Shown here: piece after piece, positions 29,255-38,008 of the stretch
Layout of the letters: every line of letters begins with the position of its first letter
How positions within the stretch are numbered: position 1 is the first letter of the stretch
DNA from: Nocardia asteroides
Lineage (GTDB): Bacteria > Actinomycetota > Actinomycetes > Mycobacteriales > Mycobacteriaceae
Length of the DNA: 64,000 bases
Assembly (NCBI GenBank): GCA_019930625.1
Contig: CP082844.1
Coordinates: forward strand, 5,890,001 to 5,954,000
Direction: 5' to 3'
Position numbers and translations under genes: made by a program
The notes under the pieces: generated by a model
What the model saw: the letters and a program-made list of their open reading frames with translations, nothing else
Told to the model about the DNA's origin: nothing
The model's database searches: none

Positions 29255-32200
29255 GTGGGAAAAGGTGCCACGGCGGTACCGCCGATCGACGCGCGCCGAC
29301 ACGACGCGGTGATCTTCGATATGGACGGGGTGGTCACCGATAGCGCGTCGATACATGCCGCGGCGTGGACGGAATTGTTCGATTCCTTCCTGAACCAACG
29401 CCCCGCGGGTGCCGGGCAGGACCGCTCACCGTTCACCGAGGACGACTATCTACGATACGTGGACGGCAAACCGCGTTATCGGGGCGTTGCGGATTTTCTG
29501 GCCGCACGAGGGGTCGCACTGCCTTGGGGGAGACCGTCCGATTCGGACAGTGCTGAGACGGTATGCGGGCTGGGCAACCGAAAGGATCACCTTTTCCTGG
29601 AGCGAGTCGCGCGCGAGGGGGTAAAGGTATTCGAATCGACCGTCACGCTGGTGCGGCGGCTCGGCGAGGCGGGCATCCGTACGGGGGTGTTCTCAGCCAG
29701 CCGTCACTGTGCGGAGGTGCTCACGGCTGCCGGTGTCGCCGACTTGTTCACCGTGCGGGTGGACGGTATCGATGCCGAGAGGCTGGGCTTGCCGGGTAAG
29801 CCCGATCCGTCGATGCTGCTCGAGGCAGCCCGGCGGCTGGGTGCCGAACCGGATCGAACGGTGGTCGTGGAGGACGCCGAGGCGGGGGTGGCGGCCGGAC
29901 GTAGCGGTGGGTTCGCACTGATCATCGGAGTCGACCGGCACGCGGGCACCGATCGTCTGCTGGCGCAGGGGGCGGACATCGTTGTAGGCGACCTGGAGCA
30001 GGTGCGGTTGTGTGGCGGCTTCCGGCGAATCTCGGAGCTACCCGACGCCATGGAGTGCTGGTCGCGCATCGTGGATCTGCTCGGCACCGAAAAGCGGGCT
30101 GTCCTACTGGATTTCGATGGCACGGTGGCCGAGATCGTCGCCGATCCCGCCGACGCCGAACCTATCGACGGCGTGGCGACAGTGCTGACAACGCTTGCTA
30201 TCCGATGCCCGGTCGCGGTCATCAGCGGACGCGATCTGACCGATCTGCGCGACCGCGTCGGTGTCGATGGCATCTGGTATGCGGGTAGCCACGGCTTCGA
30301 ACTGATGGCCCCGGACGGTACCCGGCACGTCCACGACGCCGTGCCGGGAGCCGAGCGTGCACTCGCCGAGGCCGCGCGCGAACTAGGGCAGAGGTTGGAC
30401 GACATCGCGGGAGTGCTGGTCGAGCACAAGCGCTTCGCGGTCGCGGTTCATCATCGCAATGTCGCGGTAGAGGATGTCGGACGGGTGGTTGCCGCGGTAC
30501 ACCAGGCCGGACATGCGGCTGGCTTACGTGTCACGCACGGCCGTCGCGTCACCGAATTGCGACCGGATGTCGACTGGGACAAGGGCACCGCGCTGCGGTG
30601 GATTCTCGACCATCTAACCGCCCCGGTACTGCCGATCTATCTCGGGGACGATCTGACCGACGAAGACGCCTTCGATGCCGTCGAAGCCGACGGCGTCGCC
30701 ATCGTGGTGCGTGCCGAAGAGTCCGGCGACAGGCACACCGCTGCCCGCTTCTCGGTCGCCGGGCCACGGCAGGTTCACGCTTTCCTCGAGCGGCTGGCGG
30801 AATTGTCGCGCACCGAATCGGGTGCCATCGTGCCGGAGTCGTGGATGCTCATCTTCGATGGGTACGACCCCGCCCAGGAGAAGCTTCGCGAGGCGTTGTG
30901 CACTGTCGGAAACGGCTACTTCGCCACCCGCGGTGCGGCGCCGGAAAGCGTGGCGGGGGCGGTCCATTATCCGGGTACTTATGTCGCCGGGGTGTACAAC
31001 CGGCTCTCCGACGAGATCGCCGGGCACGTCATCGACAACGAGAGCCTGGTGAATCTGCCGAACTGGCTTCCGGTGACCTTCCAGATCGGCGGCGGAGAGT
31101 GGTTCGACGTCGATGCCGCCGAACTGGTTTCCTACCAGCAGCAATTGGATCTGCGCTGCGGCGAACTCGTGCGGCTGTTCCGTTTCCGCGACGTCTCGGG
31201 GCGGATCACTACGATGTCGCAACGCCGTTTCATCGCCATGCACCGCCCGCACCTGGGCGCGTTGGAAGCGACGATCACCGCCGAGAATTGGTCGGGTACT
31301 CTGCGACTCCGGTCGGCGATCGACGGAAGGGTGCGCAATCACCTGGTGGAGCGCTACAGCGCCCTGTCGGGCACGCACCTCACCGCCGAGCACGCGACAG
31401 CCCTGTCCGACGATTCGGTGCTGCTCGCGGTGCGGACCAACACCTCCGGCAGATCAGTGGCTATCGCGACGCGCAGCACCCTGCGGCGCGGCCGGGAACC
31501 GGTCGACCCGCCGCGGGAGTTGATCGATCGAGATGGTCTGATCGGCCACGAGTGCGCCGTCGACATCACAGCCGGAGGGTCGGTGACCCTGGAGAAGATT
31601 GTCGCCGTGTTCACCGGACGTGACAACGCGGCAGCGGGTCCAGAGGAAGAGGCCGCCCGCACGATCGCAGTCGCCGGCGGGTACGCGGATCTGTTCGAAG
31701 GTCATGCCGTGGCGTGGGAGCATCTGTGGGCGCGGCTGCGCATCGACCTGGATGGAGCGCAGGACGCGACGCGGCTCGTGCGCCTGCACCTATTGCATCT
31801 GACGCAGACACTGTCGCCGAATACCACGGATCTCGATGTGGGTGTACCCGCGCGCGGCTTGCACGGTGAGGCCTATCGCGGGCACGTGTTCTGGGACGAG
31901 CTGTTCGTCTTCCCGGTGCTGAATCCGCGTTTCCCCACCTTGACCCGAGCACTGCTGCGGTACCGCTATCGACGGTTGCCCGAGGCGCGCCGGGCGGCCG
32001 CGGCAGTGGGACTGGCCGGGGCGATGTTTCCGTGGCAGTCCGGCAGCGACGGCCGTGAAGAGAGCCAGAAAATGCACCTGAATCCGCTGTCGGGACGGTG
32101 GAAGCCCGATCCCAGCCGCCGTGCGCACCACATCGGGGTCGCCATCGCCTACAACGTCTGGCAGTACTACCAGGCTACCGGCGACCTCGAGTTCCTCGTC

Positions 32201-33229
32201 GAAGGCGGCGCGGAACTGCTGGTGGATATCGCCCGTTTCTGGTCGAGCCTGGCCGGCTACGACGCCGAGCGCGACCGCTACACCATCCGTGGCGTCATCG
32301 GTCCCGACGAGTTCCATTCCGGTTACCCGGACGCGCCTGACGCCGGGATCGACAACAACGCGTACACCAATGTGATGGCGGCCTGGGTGATTCGGCGTGC
32401 GATCGACACGCTGGATCTGCTGGCCCCGCGCGAACGAACGGAATTGCTGGAGACGCTGTCGGTGCGGCCGTCGGACACGGAGCACTGGCGAGATGTGGCC
32501 CGGCGAATGTATGTCCCGTTCCACGACGGAGTCATCAGCCAGTTCGAGGGCTACGAGCGACTGGCCGAACTCGATTGGGACCGCTACCGCAGCCGTTACG
32601 GCAACATTCAGCGGCTGGACCGGATACTCGAGGCCGAAGGCGACGACGTCAACCGTTATCGGGCCGCCAAACAGGCCGATGTGCTGATGCTGTTCTATCT
32701 GCTGTCGGCCGACGAACTCCGGGAATTGCTCGGTCACCTCGGCTACGAGCTGCCCGGCGAGATGATCCCGCGGACCATCGACTACTACCTGTCACGCACC
32801 TCGCACGGCTCCACGCTCAGCGCGCTGGTGCATTCGTGGGTGCTGGCGCGGGCCAACCGTGATCGTGCCGTGGAGTTCTTCGACCTCGTGCTCGGCTCCG
32901 ACGTAGCCGACATCCAGGGTGGCACCACCGCGGAGGGAATTCACATCGCCGCGATGGCCGGCAGCGTCGATCTGCTGCAACGCTGCTTCACCGGCATGGA
33001 ACTGCGCCACGACCGCCTTGTGTTCTGCCCTTACTGGCCGGAAACTCTGGGCGCGCTGTCGTTTCCGATGATCTATCGCGGCCACCGGCTGACCGTACGG
33101 GTCAGCGGGCAGGGCATCGAGATCAGCTCGGATCCTGGCGCGTCGGCGCCGATCGAGATCACCTGCCGGGAGCAAACCGCCCGCCCGAAGCCGGGGGAGA
33201 CGATCCGGCTGGCGAACTCGATACCCTAG
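29255..33229 (+). CDS. otsB1: OtsB1-like fusion: HAD, trehalose-phosphatase-like and GH65 domains
   Basis: This 1324-residue protein follows M. tuberculosis OtsB1 (Rv2006, 1327 residues), a DosR-regulon protein. Domain 1 (about 15-250) is a beta-phosphoglucomutase-like HAD with intact nucleophile motif VIFDMDGVVTD (Asp22/Asp24). Domain 2 (about 270-520) is trehalose-6-phosphatase-like (LDFDGTVAEI near 286; GDDLTDEDAF). Domain 3 (about 530-1324) is a GH65 phosphorylase-type (alpha/alpha)6 barrel with the acid Glu in VIGPDEFHSG near 1018. The likely work is trehalose or related disaccharide turnover. GTG 29255 is preferred because an upstream start at 29180 would lie before the DosR box; the mRNA looks leaderless. 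Confidence 0.9.
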   Translation: MGKGATAVPPIDARRHDAVIFDMDGVVTDSASIHAAAWTELFDSFLNQRPAGAGQDRSPFTEDDYLRYVDGKPRYRGVADFLAARGVALPWGRPSDSDSAETVCGLGNRKDHLFLERVAREGVKVFESTVTLVRRLGEAGIRTGVFSASRHCAEVLTAAGVADLFTVRVDGIDAERLGLPGKPDPSMLLEAARRLGAEPDRTVVVEDAEAGVAAGRSGGFALIIGVDRHAGTDRLLAQGADIVVGDLEQVRLCGGFRRISELPDAMECWSRIVDLLGTEKRAVLLDFDGTVAEIVADPADAEPIDGVATVLTTLAIRCPVAVISGRDLTDLRDRVGVDGIWYAGSHGFELMAPDGTRHVHDAVPGAERALAEAARELGQRLDDIAGVLVEHKRFAVAVHHRNVAVEDVGRVVAAVHQAGHAAGLRVTHGRRVTELRPDVDWDKGTALRWILDHLTAPVLPIYLGDDLTDEDAFDAVEADGVAIVVRAEESGDRHTAARFSVAGPRQVHAFLERLAELSRTESGAIVPESWMLIFDGYDPAQEKLREALCTVGNGYFATRGAAPESVAGAVHYPGTYVAGVYNRLSDEIAGHVIDNESLVNLPNWLPVTFQIGGGEWFDVDAAELVSYQQQLDLRCGELVRLFRFRDVSGRITTMSQRRFIAMHRPHLGALEATITAENWSGTLRLRSAIDGRVRNHLVERYSALSGTHLTAEHATALSDDSVLLAVRTNTSGRSVAIATRSTLRRGREPVDPPRELIDRDGLIGHECAVDITAGGSVTLEKIVAVFTGRDNAAAGPEEEAARTIAVAGGYADLFEGHAVAWEHLWARLRIDLDGAQDATRLVRLHLLHLTQTLSPNTTDLDVGVPARGLHGEAYRGHVFWDELFVFPVLNPRFPTLTRALLRYRYRRLPEARRAAAAVGLAGAMFPWQSGSDGREESQKMHLNPLSGRWKPDPSRRAHHIGVAIAYNVWQYYQATGDLEFLVEGGAELLVDIARFWSSLAGYDAERDRYTIRGVIGPDEFHSGYPDAPDAGIDNNAYTNVMAAWVIRRAIDTLDLLAPRERTELLETLSVRPSDTEHWRDVARRMYVPFHDGVISQFEGYERLAELDWDRYRSRYGNIQRLDRILEAEGDDVNRYRAAKQADVLMLFYLLSADELRELLGHLGYELPGEMIPRTIDYYLSRTSHGSTLSALVHSWVLARANRDRAVEFFDLVLGSDVADIQGGTTAEGIHIAAMAGSVDLLQRCFTGMELRHDRLVFCPYWPETLGALSFPMIYRGHRLTVRVSGQGIEISSDPGASAPIEITCREQTARPKPGETIRLANSIP

Positions 33230-33266
33230 ATCCGCGGGCTGGACCGTTGGTGCGCAGCGGTGCGAG

Positions 33267-34130
33267 TCAGTTTGCCGACCTTGCGATGATCACCGGCGCT
33301 TTCGCACCGTGTAGCACCGCTTGACTGACCGAACCGAGGGTCATGCCGGCGAAGCCGCCGCGCCCGTGACTGCCGACGACGATCAGCTGCGCGTTCTCGC
33401 CCTCGCCGAGCAGTCGCTTGGCGGAGCGATCTTCGACCACGATCCGCCGCACCCGTACCTCTGGATACTTCTCGCCGTAGCCAGCCAAGCTCTGCGACAC
33501 CAGTTCCTCGGCTTCGTTCTGCATTTCCGCGCGCGAGATGTATCGGAAGAACTCCGACCAGGTGTGTACCGCGACCAGCTCGGCGCCGCGGTGGGCGGCC
33601 TCGTCGAAGGCGACCTCGACGGCACGGGCACTGCACGACGAGCCGTCGACGCCGACCACCACCGGGCCTTCCGCGTGCTCGAAGTCGGCGGGGATCACCG
33701 CGACCGGGCATGCGGCGTGCCGGGCCAGCGCCGTGCTCACCGAGCCGAGGATGCTGCGGCTGAAGGCGCCAAGCCCGTGGGTGCCGACGACGAGCAGCCG
33801 CGCGGACTTGGATCGGTCGCGCAGCACCGGGATCGGCGGCGCCTCGACGAGATCGGCGGTGATGTCGAGCTCGCCGATCGAGGAGGCCGCCGCCACGGCG
33901 TTCTTGCGCGCGATCTCCAGAGCCGTCCGTCCCTCCTGCCGGTAGCTGTCATAGTCGATTTGGGGAATGGCGATGCCGGGACCGTAGTCGATCGGCGTGC
34001 TGATCGCGTAGACGATGTTCAGCGGTGCGCGTCGGCGGGCCGCGTCGGCGGCAGCCCAGCGGACCGCGGCCAGTGAGGTCGCAGAGCCGTCGGAACCGAC
34101 GAGAATCGGCGGATTGATGCTGCTGGACAT
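33267..34130 (-). CDS. universal stress protein, tandem Usp domains
   Basis: This 287-residue protein has two Usp domains, at about 8-150 and 155-287. Both have ATP-binding GxxGxGGF/S-type loops: GTHGLGAFSRSILGS in the first and GSHGRGGFAGMTLGS in the second. Tandem Usp proteins of this size (Rv2005c, TB31.7, Rv2623) are typical DosR-regulon members; Rv2623 binds ATP and slows growth. It starts 17 bp after the stop of the damaged Usp gene at 34148-35058 and shares that promoter. The ribosome-binding site is weak (AGAAAG). Confidence 0.9.
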   Translation of the reverse strand: MSSSINPPILVGSDGSATSLAAVRWAAADAARRRAPLNIVYAISTPIDYGPGIAIPQIDYDSYRQEGRTALEIARKNAVAAASSIGELDITADLVEAPPIPVLRDRSKSARLLVVGTHGLGAFSRSILGSVSTALARHAACPVAVIPADFEHAEGPVVVGVDGSSCSARAVEVAFDEAAHRGAELVAVHTWSEFFRYISRAEMQNEAEELVSQSLAGYGEKYPEVRVRRIVVEDRSAKRLLGEGENAQLIVVGSHGRGGFAGMTLGSVSQAVLHGAKAPVIIARSAN

Positions 34131-34147
34131 GTGATTTTCGCTTTCTT

Positions 34148-35058
34148 CTAAGCCCCGTGGGCGACCATGACCGGGCAATGGGCATGTTGGACAGGGAAAA
34201 TGCTGGTAGACCCGAGCAACAGGCCGCGGAACCCGCCGCGGCCCCGGCTACCGACCACGAGCAATTGCGCGGACTTCGACCACGCGGTGAGCAGAGTGCG
34301 TGGCCGGGCGATGGAGCCCTTGTGAGTGACCCGGACCTCGGGATATTTCTCCTGCCAACCGGCGAGTTGCTCGGGTGAGCGTGCGTTGTGCGGCGGTCTC
34401 CAGCTCCCGGACCGGAAGGAGTTCGATGGTGCCGGCTTCCGAATGCAGCGTGAAGCCGCGGCATGTACCGCGACGAGCGAACTGCCACGAATGTCGGCCT
34501 CGATGAACGCCGCGCCCGCCGCGGCTTCGGCGGCGGGGCTACCGTCGAAGCCGACGACGACGGGTCCGTCGGCGCGGGTGCGTTGCTCGCTTCCGGTGTC
34601 GTGGACGACCACGATGTCGCCGTGGCCGTGGGCGGTCACCGCCAACACCGTCGAGCCCAGGTGGGCGCGCCTGCCGCCGTGTCCGACGCCGAGCGTCACC
34701 AGGTGCGCGGAGGCCGATCGTTCGATGAGCACGGTGGCCGGATGAGCGGGCGACAGTTCGGGGTCGACGCGCAGTTCGGGGTCGACGCGGCGGGCCGGCC
34801 GCGCTGCGCGAACCAATCGGGCGGCGCCTTCTTCCCGCAGTTTCTGGGCGACCGCGGGCAACACCAGGTCGTACAGGCCGAAAACAGCCTGGGTAGCAGC
34901 CAGGTCGAGGCCGTGCACGATCAGAAGCCTGCGTCCGCGCTGGGCGGCCGTCTCGGCGGCCAACCGCACGGCCAGATCGGAGGCTTCGGAACCGTCGATC
35001 CGACGACTACGGCAGCGGATGCCAGGTGGTGCGGGCTGTCGAGGAGACTGGCGGACAT
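34148..35058 (-). pseudogene. universal stress protein gene with three frameshifts
   Basis: The start MSASLLDSPHHLASAAVVVGS at ATG 35058 is that of a tandem Usp. After VVVGS the frame changes; DGSEASDLAVRLAAE continues in the next frame, as if one G were missing near 35000. Near 34470 the frame slips again, hiding a normal FTLHSEAGTIELLPVRELETAAQ stretch. An extra C near 34378 restores it before EQLAGWQEKYPEV and the final ATP loop GSRGRGGFRGLLLGS. Either the gene is decaying or the assembly has several indels here. The DosR-type promoter upstream is intact and still serves the next Usp gene. Confidence 0.7.
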
Positions 35059-35419
35059 ACGTGGTGCCCCTTCGAAAGTCGATGCTTGCGTACTCGAAGA
35101 GTAGGGACCGGTGAGCGTGCACACGGCTGGCGTTGGTCCCGAATGCTGAGGTCCTTCGGCAGCATGCCGGTTGGCCCCCTCGGACGGCATGGCTGGACGC
35201 GGCGACATCTCCGGGATCCCCGGGCGGTTCGTCGCCGACGATCTCGGCTGCGACCGGAACAGGCCGCTATGAGCATCCGGCGGACGGACATGGGGCCACT
35301 GGCGCACCGAGCGCAATGCGGCCGGTCATGCGACGGCGGCAGCTTCTTCCAAGTCCGCGACGACCACTTTCCGATGGGCATCCATACTTTTCCGAGCACG
35401 TATCCGCGTCGGTGCGCCG
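35059..35419. other. promoter region between Usp and flavodoxin genes
   Basis: This 360-bp gap between two minus-strand genes holds the DosR-like box and -10 of the Usp operon. The part from 35144 to 35419 shows no gene I can support. Confidence 0.4.
35124..35143. promoter_or_regulatory. DosR box of the Usp operon
   Basis: On the minus strand this reads TTCGGGACCAACGCCAGCCG, with about 12 of 20 matches and a perfect left half. A TACTCT -10 (35098-35103) follows at 20 bp. Confidence 0.7.
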
Positions 35420-35947
35420 TCAGGTGTGGTGCACGATTCGGTCGAGTTCGGTGTGAGCAATCCGGCCCGCCCACACCCGGGCGCGGTCCAGCTCGCCCGG
35501 TATGAGCGGGCCGGTCGTATCGTCGACAAGAAAATCCACGGGCTGATCGGCGAGGGAGTAGCCCAATCGGCACAGTCGTTTCCCGATACCGCGTGCGGCC
35601 GAGCCCGGCAGCCAGGGTGGTTTGGCCACTTTGGTGCCGAAGGCCAACGCGCGGTGGCCCGGCGATACGGGCAGTGCGTCCGCGAGCCATTCCCGTACGC
35701 CGATGTCGGTCGCGATCGGTTCATCGGTGAGCTTGGCGGCGTCGCGGCGCGTCTGGGAGCGGCTGAGCCCGAAGGCGTGGGTGGGGCCGCCGACCACGAG
35801 CAGGTTCAGCGTCGGCCCACACACTTCTGCCGCCGCCACCACATTCACGACTTCGACCTCGGCATGCTCACGCAATCCCTGTGCGATGGCCTCGGCGATC
35901 GCCGCGGTATTGCCGAACATCGATTCGTAGATAATTCGCGCGCGCAT
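35420..35947 (-). CDS. flavodoxin-like protein
   Basis: This 175-residue protein begins MRARIIYESMFGNTAAIAEAIAQGL, the FMN phosphate-binding loop of flavodoxins (T/S-x-T-G-N-T type, here ESMFGNT). It has the second FMN-contact region VVGGPTHAFGLSR near 72. It would carry electrons or act as an FMN-dependent oxidoreductase in the cytoplasm. ATG 35947 has GAGGAGA eight bases upstream. A DosR-like site lies 90 bp upstream, so it may provide low-potential electron transfer in hypoxia; that role is inference. Confidence 0.88.
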   Translation of the reverse strand: MRARIIYESMFGNTAAIAEAIAQGLREHAEVEVVNVVAAAEVCGPTLNLLVVGGPTHAFGLSRSQTRRDAAKLTDEPIATDIGVREWLADALPVSPGHRALAFGTKVAKPPWLPGSAARGIGKRLCRLGYSLADQPVDFLVDDTTGPLIPGELDRARVWAGRIAHTELDRIVHHT

Positions 35948-36036
35948 GACGAATCTCTCCTCTGCGCCGTGCCGGGTAAGGATTCCGACGGTAGGGCGGC
36001 AGAGAGCGGCCGGAACAGAGTCGAACCGACCCTTGC

Positions 36037-36056
36037 CATGGGACCTTCGCCCTGTG
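36037..36056. promoter_or_regulatory. DosR-box-like site
   Basis: The sequence is CATGGGACCTTCGCCCTGTG, with core GGGACCTTCGCCC. It lies between the flavodoxin gene and the divergent SulP remnant. Confidence 0.6.
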
Positions 36057-36116
36057 CTGGGGGTGCCTCTCGTTTGCGAGTCCCATTCCGGCCGACTTTC
36101 TGGCATTGGGTAGACG

Positions 36117-37015
36117 ATGCTGGAACTCCCGGGATTGGGGCAGTTCAAGGGCTACCAGCGGCCGTGGCTGCGGGCGGATCTGCTCGCGGGTGTCACCGTG
36201 ACCGCCTACCTCGTCCCGCAAGTCATGGCCTATGCGACCACCGCGGGGCTGCCGCCTGTGGCCGGCCTGTGGGCGGCCGCCACGGCGACCGCGTGGAGGC
36301 GAACACCGAACTGGCTGCCCTCGGCGCGACCAACCTCACGGCCGGGCTGCTGCACGGATTCCCGGTGAGCTGTTCGGGCAGCAGGACCACCATCGCCGAC
36401 GCCATGGGCGCTCGCACCCAGCTGTATTCACTCGTCACACTCGCCGGTGTGCTGGCCGTGCTTCCGGGGGCACGCGGCATCCTCGCGGCTTTTCCGTCCG
36501 CGGCGTTGGGTGCGCTGGTCGTCTACGCGGCGCTGCGGCGAGGATCGCCCGCACCCACGACGCGATCCTGGGCTTCGTCTCCGGGGTGGTGGGAATGCAC
36601 GACATCGATGACTATCCCACCGCGAAACCCGTTTCAGGGCTGGTGATCTACCGATACGACGTGCCATTGTGTTTCGCCAATGCGGAGGATTTCCGCCGCC
36701 GAGCGCTGGCGGCGGTGGGTTCGAGCGCCGAACGCGGGGAAACGCTGGTGCGCTGGTTTCGTGCTCAACGCCGAGGACAACGTGGAGGTCGACTTGACCG
36801 CATTGGACGCCGTGGAACAACTCAGGGCCGAACTATCGGGCAAGGGGATCGTCTTCGCCATGGCGCGGGTCGAACATGACCTGCGCGAAGCCCTGGACGC
36901 TTCCGGCCTGACATCGAGAATCGGCGAGCGGCACCTGTATCCGACACTATCGACCGCGGTGGCAGCCTTCTGCGAGGACCGGAACACGGGGTCCGACGGC
37001 CCCTCGGGTGGATGA
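36117..37015 (+). pseudogene. SulP-family anion transporter remnant
   Basis: Pieces of a SulP sulfate/anion transporter survive in order. The N-terminal start MLELPGLGQFKGYQRPWLRADLL runs to GLPPVAGLWAA in one frame. VEANTELAALGATNLTAGLL to YAALRR follows in a second. THDAILGFVSGVVGMHDIDDYP and part of the STAS domain are in a third, and LNAEDNVEVDLTALDAVEQL to the end is in a fourth stretch. Full-length SulP proteins have about 560 residues; I estimate about 240 residues lost at the first junction and about 80 at the second. It cannot encode a working transporter. Confidence 0.8.
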
Positions 37016-37028
37016 CCTTTGTCTCTGC
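37009..37028. promoter_or_regulatory. weak DosR-box-like site
   Basis: The sequence is TGGATGACCTTTGTCTCTGC, with about 11 of 20 matches. It lies 68 bp upstream of the Rv1733c-like ATG, with GATCCT 20 bp downstream. Confidence 0.35.
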
Positions 37029-37095
37029 CGATGCCTCGTTCGACGCGCGATCCTCGAAGCTGACGGCACCCGTCGTCGGAAGAGGTGAAACGGCG

Positions 37096-37698
37096 ATGTC
37101 CGAAAGCGTGATCATTCCGCTGGACGGATGGTGGACTCGACTGCTCCGTTTGTGGTCGCTACAACCGTGTAGTTCGAACGAGCTGATGCGCACGTCCGAC
37201 CGCATCGAATCAGCGATCCGCGTGATCGCCACGATCGCGGTGCTGATCGCGGTGCCTGTCGCGGGCGCCCTCGCTACGGACGCGTATGCCGACACCTCCG
37301 CCGAAATCCGCAGCGAAGGCACGACGAAATCCCTGGTTCACGCCGTGATCACCGACCAGCCCGTCCGAACCGCGGCGCATCGTTACGAAGCCCGAGCGCG
37401 ATGGGACGAGTCCGGCCATACGGGCGATGCCGTCGTGCCGGTCCGGGAGAAGACCCAGCTGGGCGATCGTGTCGAGCTGTGGCTCGACGCCGGGGGCACT
37501 CCCACCGCGCGACCACGCCACCCGGACACCGCCGTCGTGGCCGGGATCGGCGTGGGTGTTTCCGTCCTGGTGGGCGTCTGGCTGTGCGGATGGTGCCTGG
37601 CGAACGGTGTCGCCCTGGTGTTGGCGCGGCAGCGTAGCGCGCGATGGGACCGCGAGTGGCGACAGATGTGTCGTCCGGCAAGAGAGGAAAGGCAATGA
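37096..37698 (+). CDS. Rv1733c-like membrane protein
   Basis: This 200-residue protein has two transmembrane helices (AIRVIATIAVLIAVPVAGAL near 40-60 and AVVAGIGVGVSVLVGVWLCG near 150-170). Between them is an extracytoplasmic domain with RYEARARWDESGHTGDAVVP and GDRVELWLDAGGTPT. Length, topology and these blocks match Rv1733c, a DosR-regulon membrane antigen of unknown function. ATG 37096 is preferred for GAGG upstream and fit to the family; the frame is open back to 37012. Its stop overlaps the next ATG. Confidence 0.88.
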   Translation: MSESVIIPLDGWWTRLLRLWSLQPCSSNELMRTSDRIESAIRVIATIAVLIAVPVAGALATDAYADTSAEIRSEGTTKSLVHAVITDQPVRTAAHRYEARARWDESGHTGDAVVPVREKTQLGDRVELWLDAGGTPTARPRHPDTAVVAGIGVGVSVLVGVWLCGWCLANGVALVLARQRSARWDREWRQMCRPAREERQ

Positions 37699-37985
37699 TG
37701 TACTGGTACGGGAGCGGGCCACAGTGGTGGATGTTCGTTATCATGATCTTGTTCGTCGTCCCGCTGTGGATCGCGGTGGCGATCGCGCTCGTAGCCGTGC
37801 GCAGACCTGAGCGCGCGCAGGCACCCCGATTCAGCGGCCCGGCGCGCTTGTCACCGGAAGCGCTGCTCGCCGAACGGTTCGCCAGCGGCGATCTCGACGA
37901 ATCCGGATACCTGCGACGCCTCGCGGTGCTGCATCCCGCTCCCGCGACCCCGGCCGAAGACACCGACCCGCGTACGCGGCAGTGA
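37695..37985 (+). CDS. small SHOCT-domain membrane protein
   Basis: This 96-residue protein has one transmembrane helix (MFVIMILFVVPLWIAVAIALVAV, about 13-35) and a C-terminal SHOCT motif (SPEALLAERFASGDLDESGYLRRLAVL). SHOCT segments are short oligomerisation or targeting motifs without catalytic role. AAAGG precedes the ATG, which overlaps the stop of the Rv1733c-like gene. The stress protein gene follows after 23 bp, so the three form one operon. Confidence 0.85.
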   Translation: MMYWYGSGPQWWMFVIMILFVVPLWIAVAIALVAVRRPERAQAPRFSGPARLSPEALLAERFASGDLDESGYLRRLAVLHPAPATPAEDTDPRTRQ

Positions 37986-38008
37986 ATGCAGTCTGGAAGG
38001 AAGTTGGC

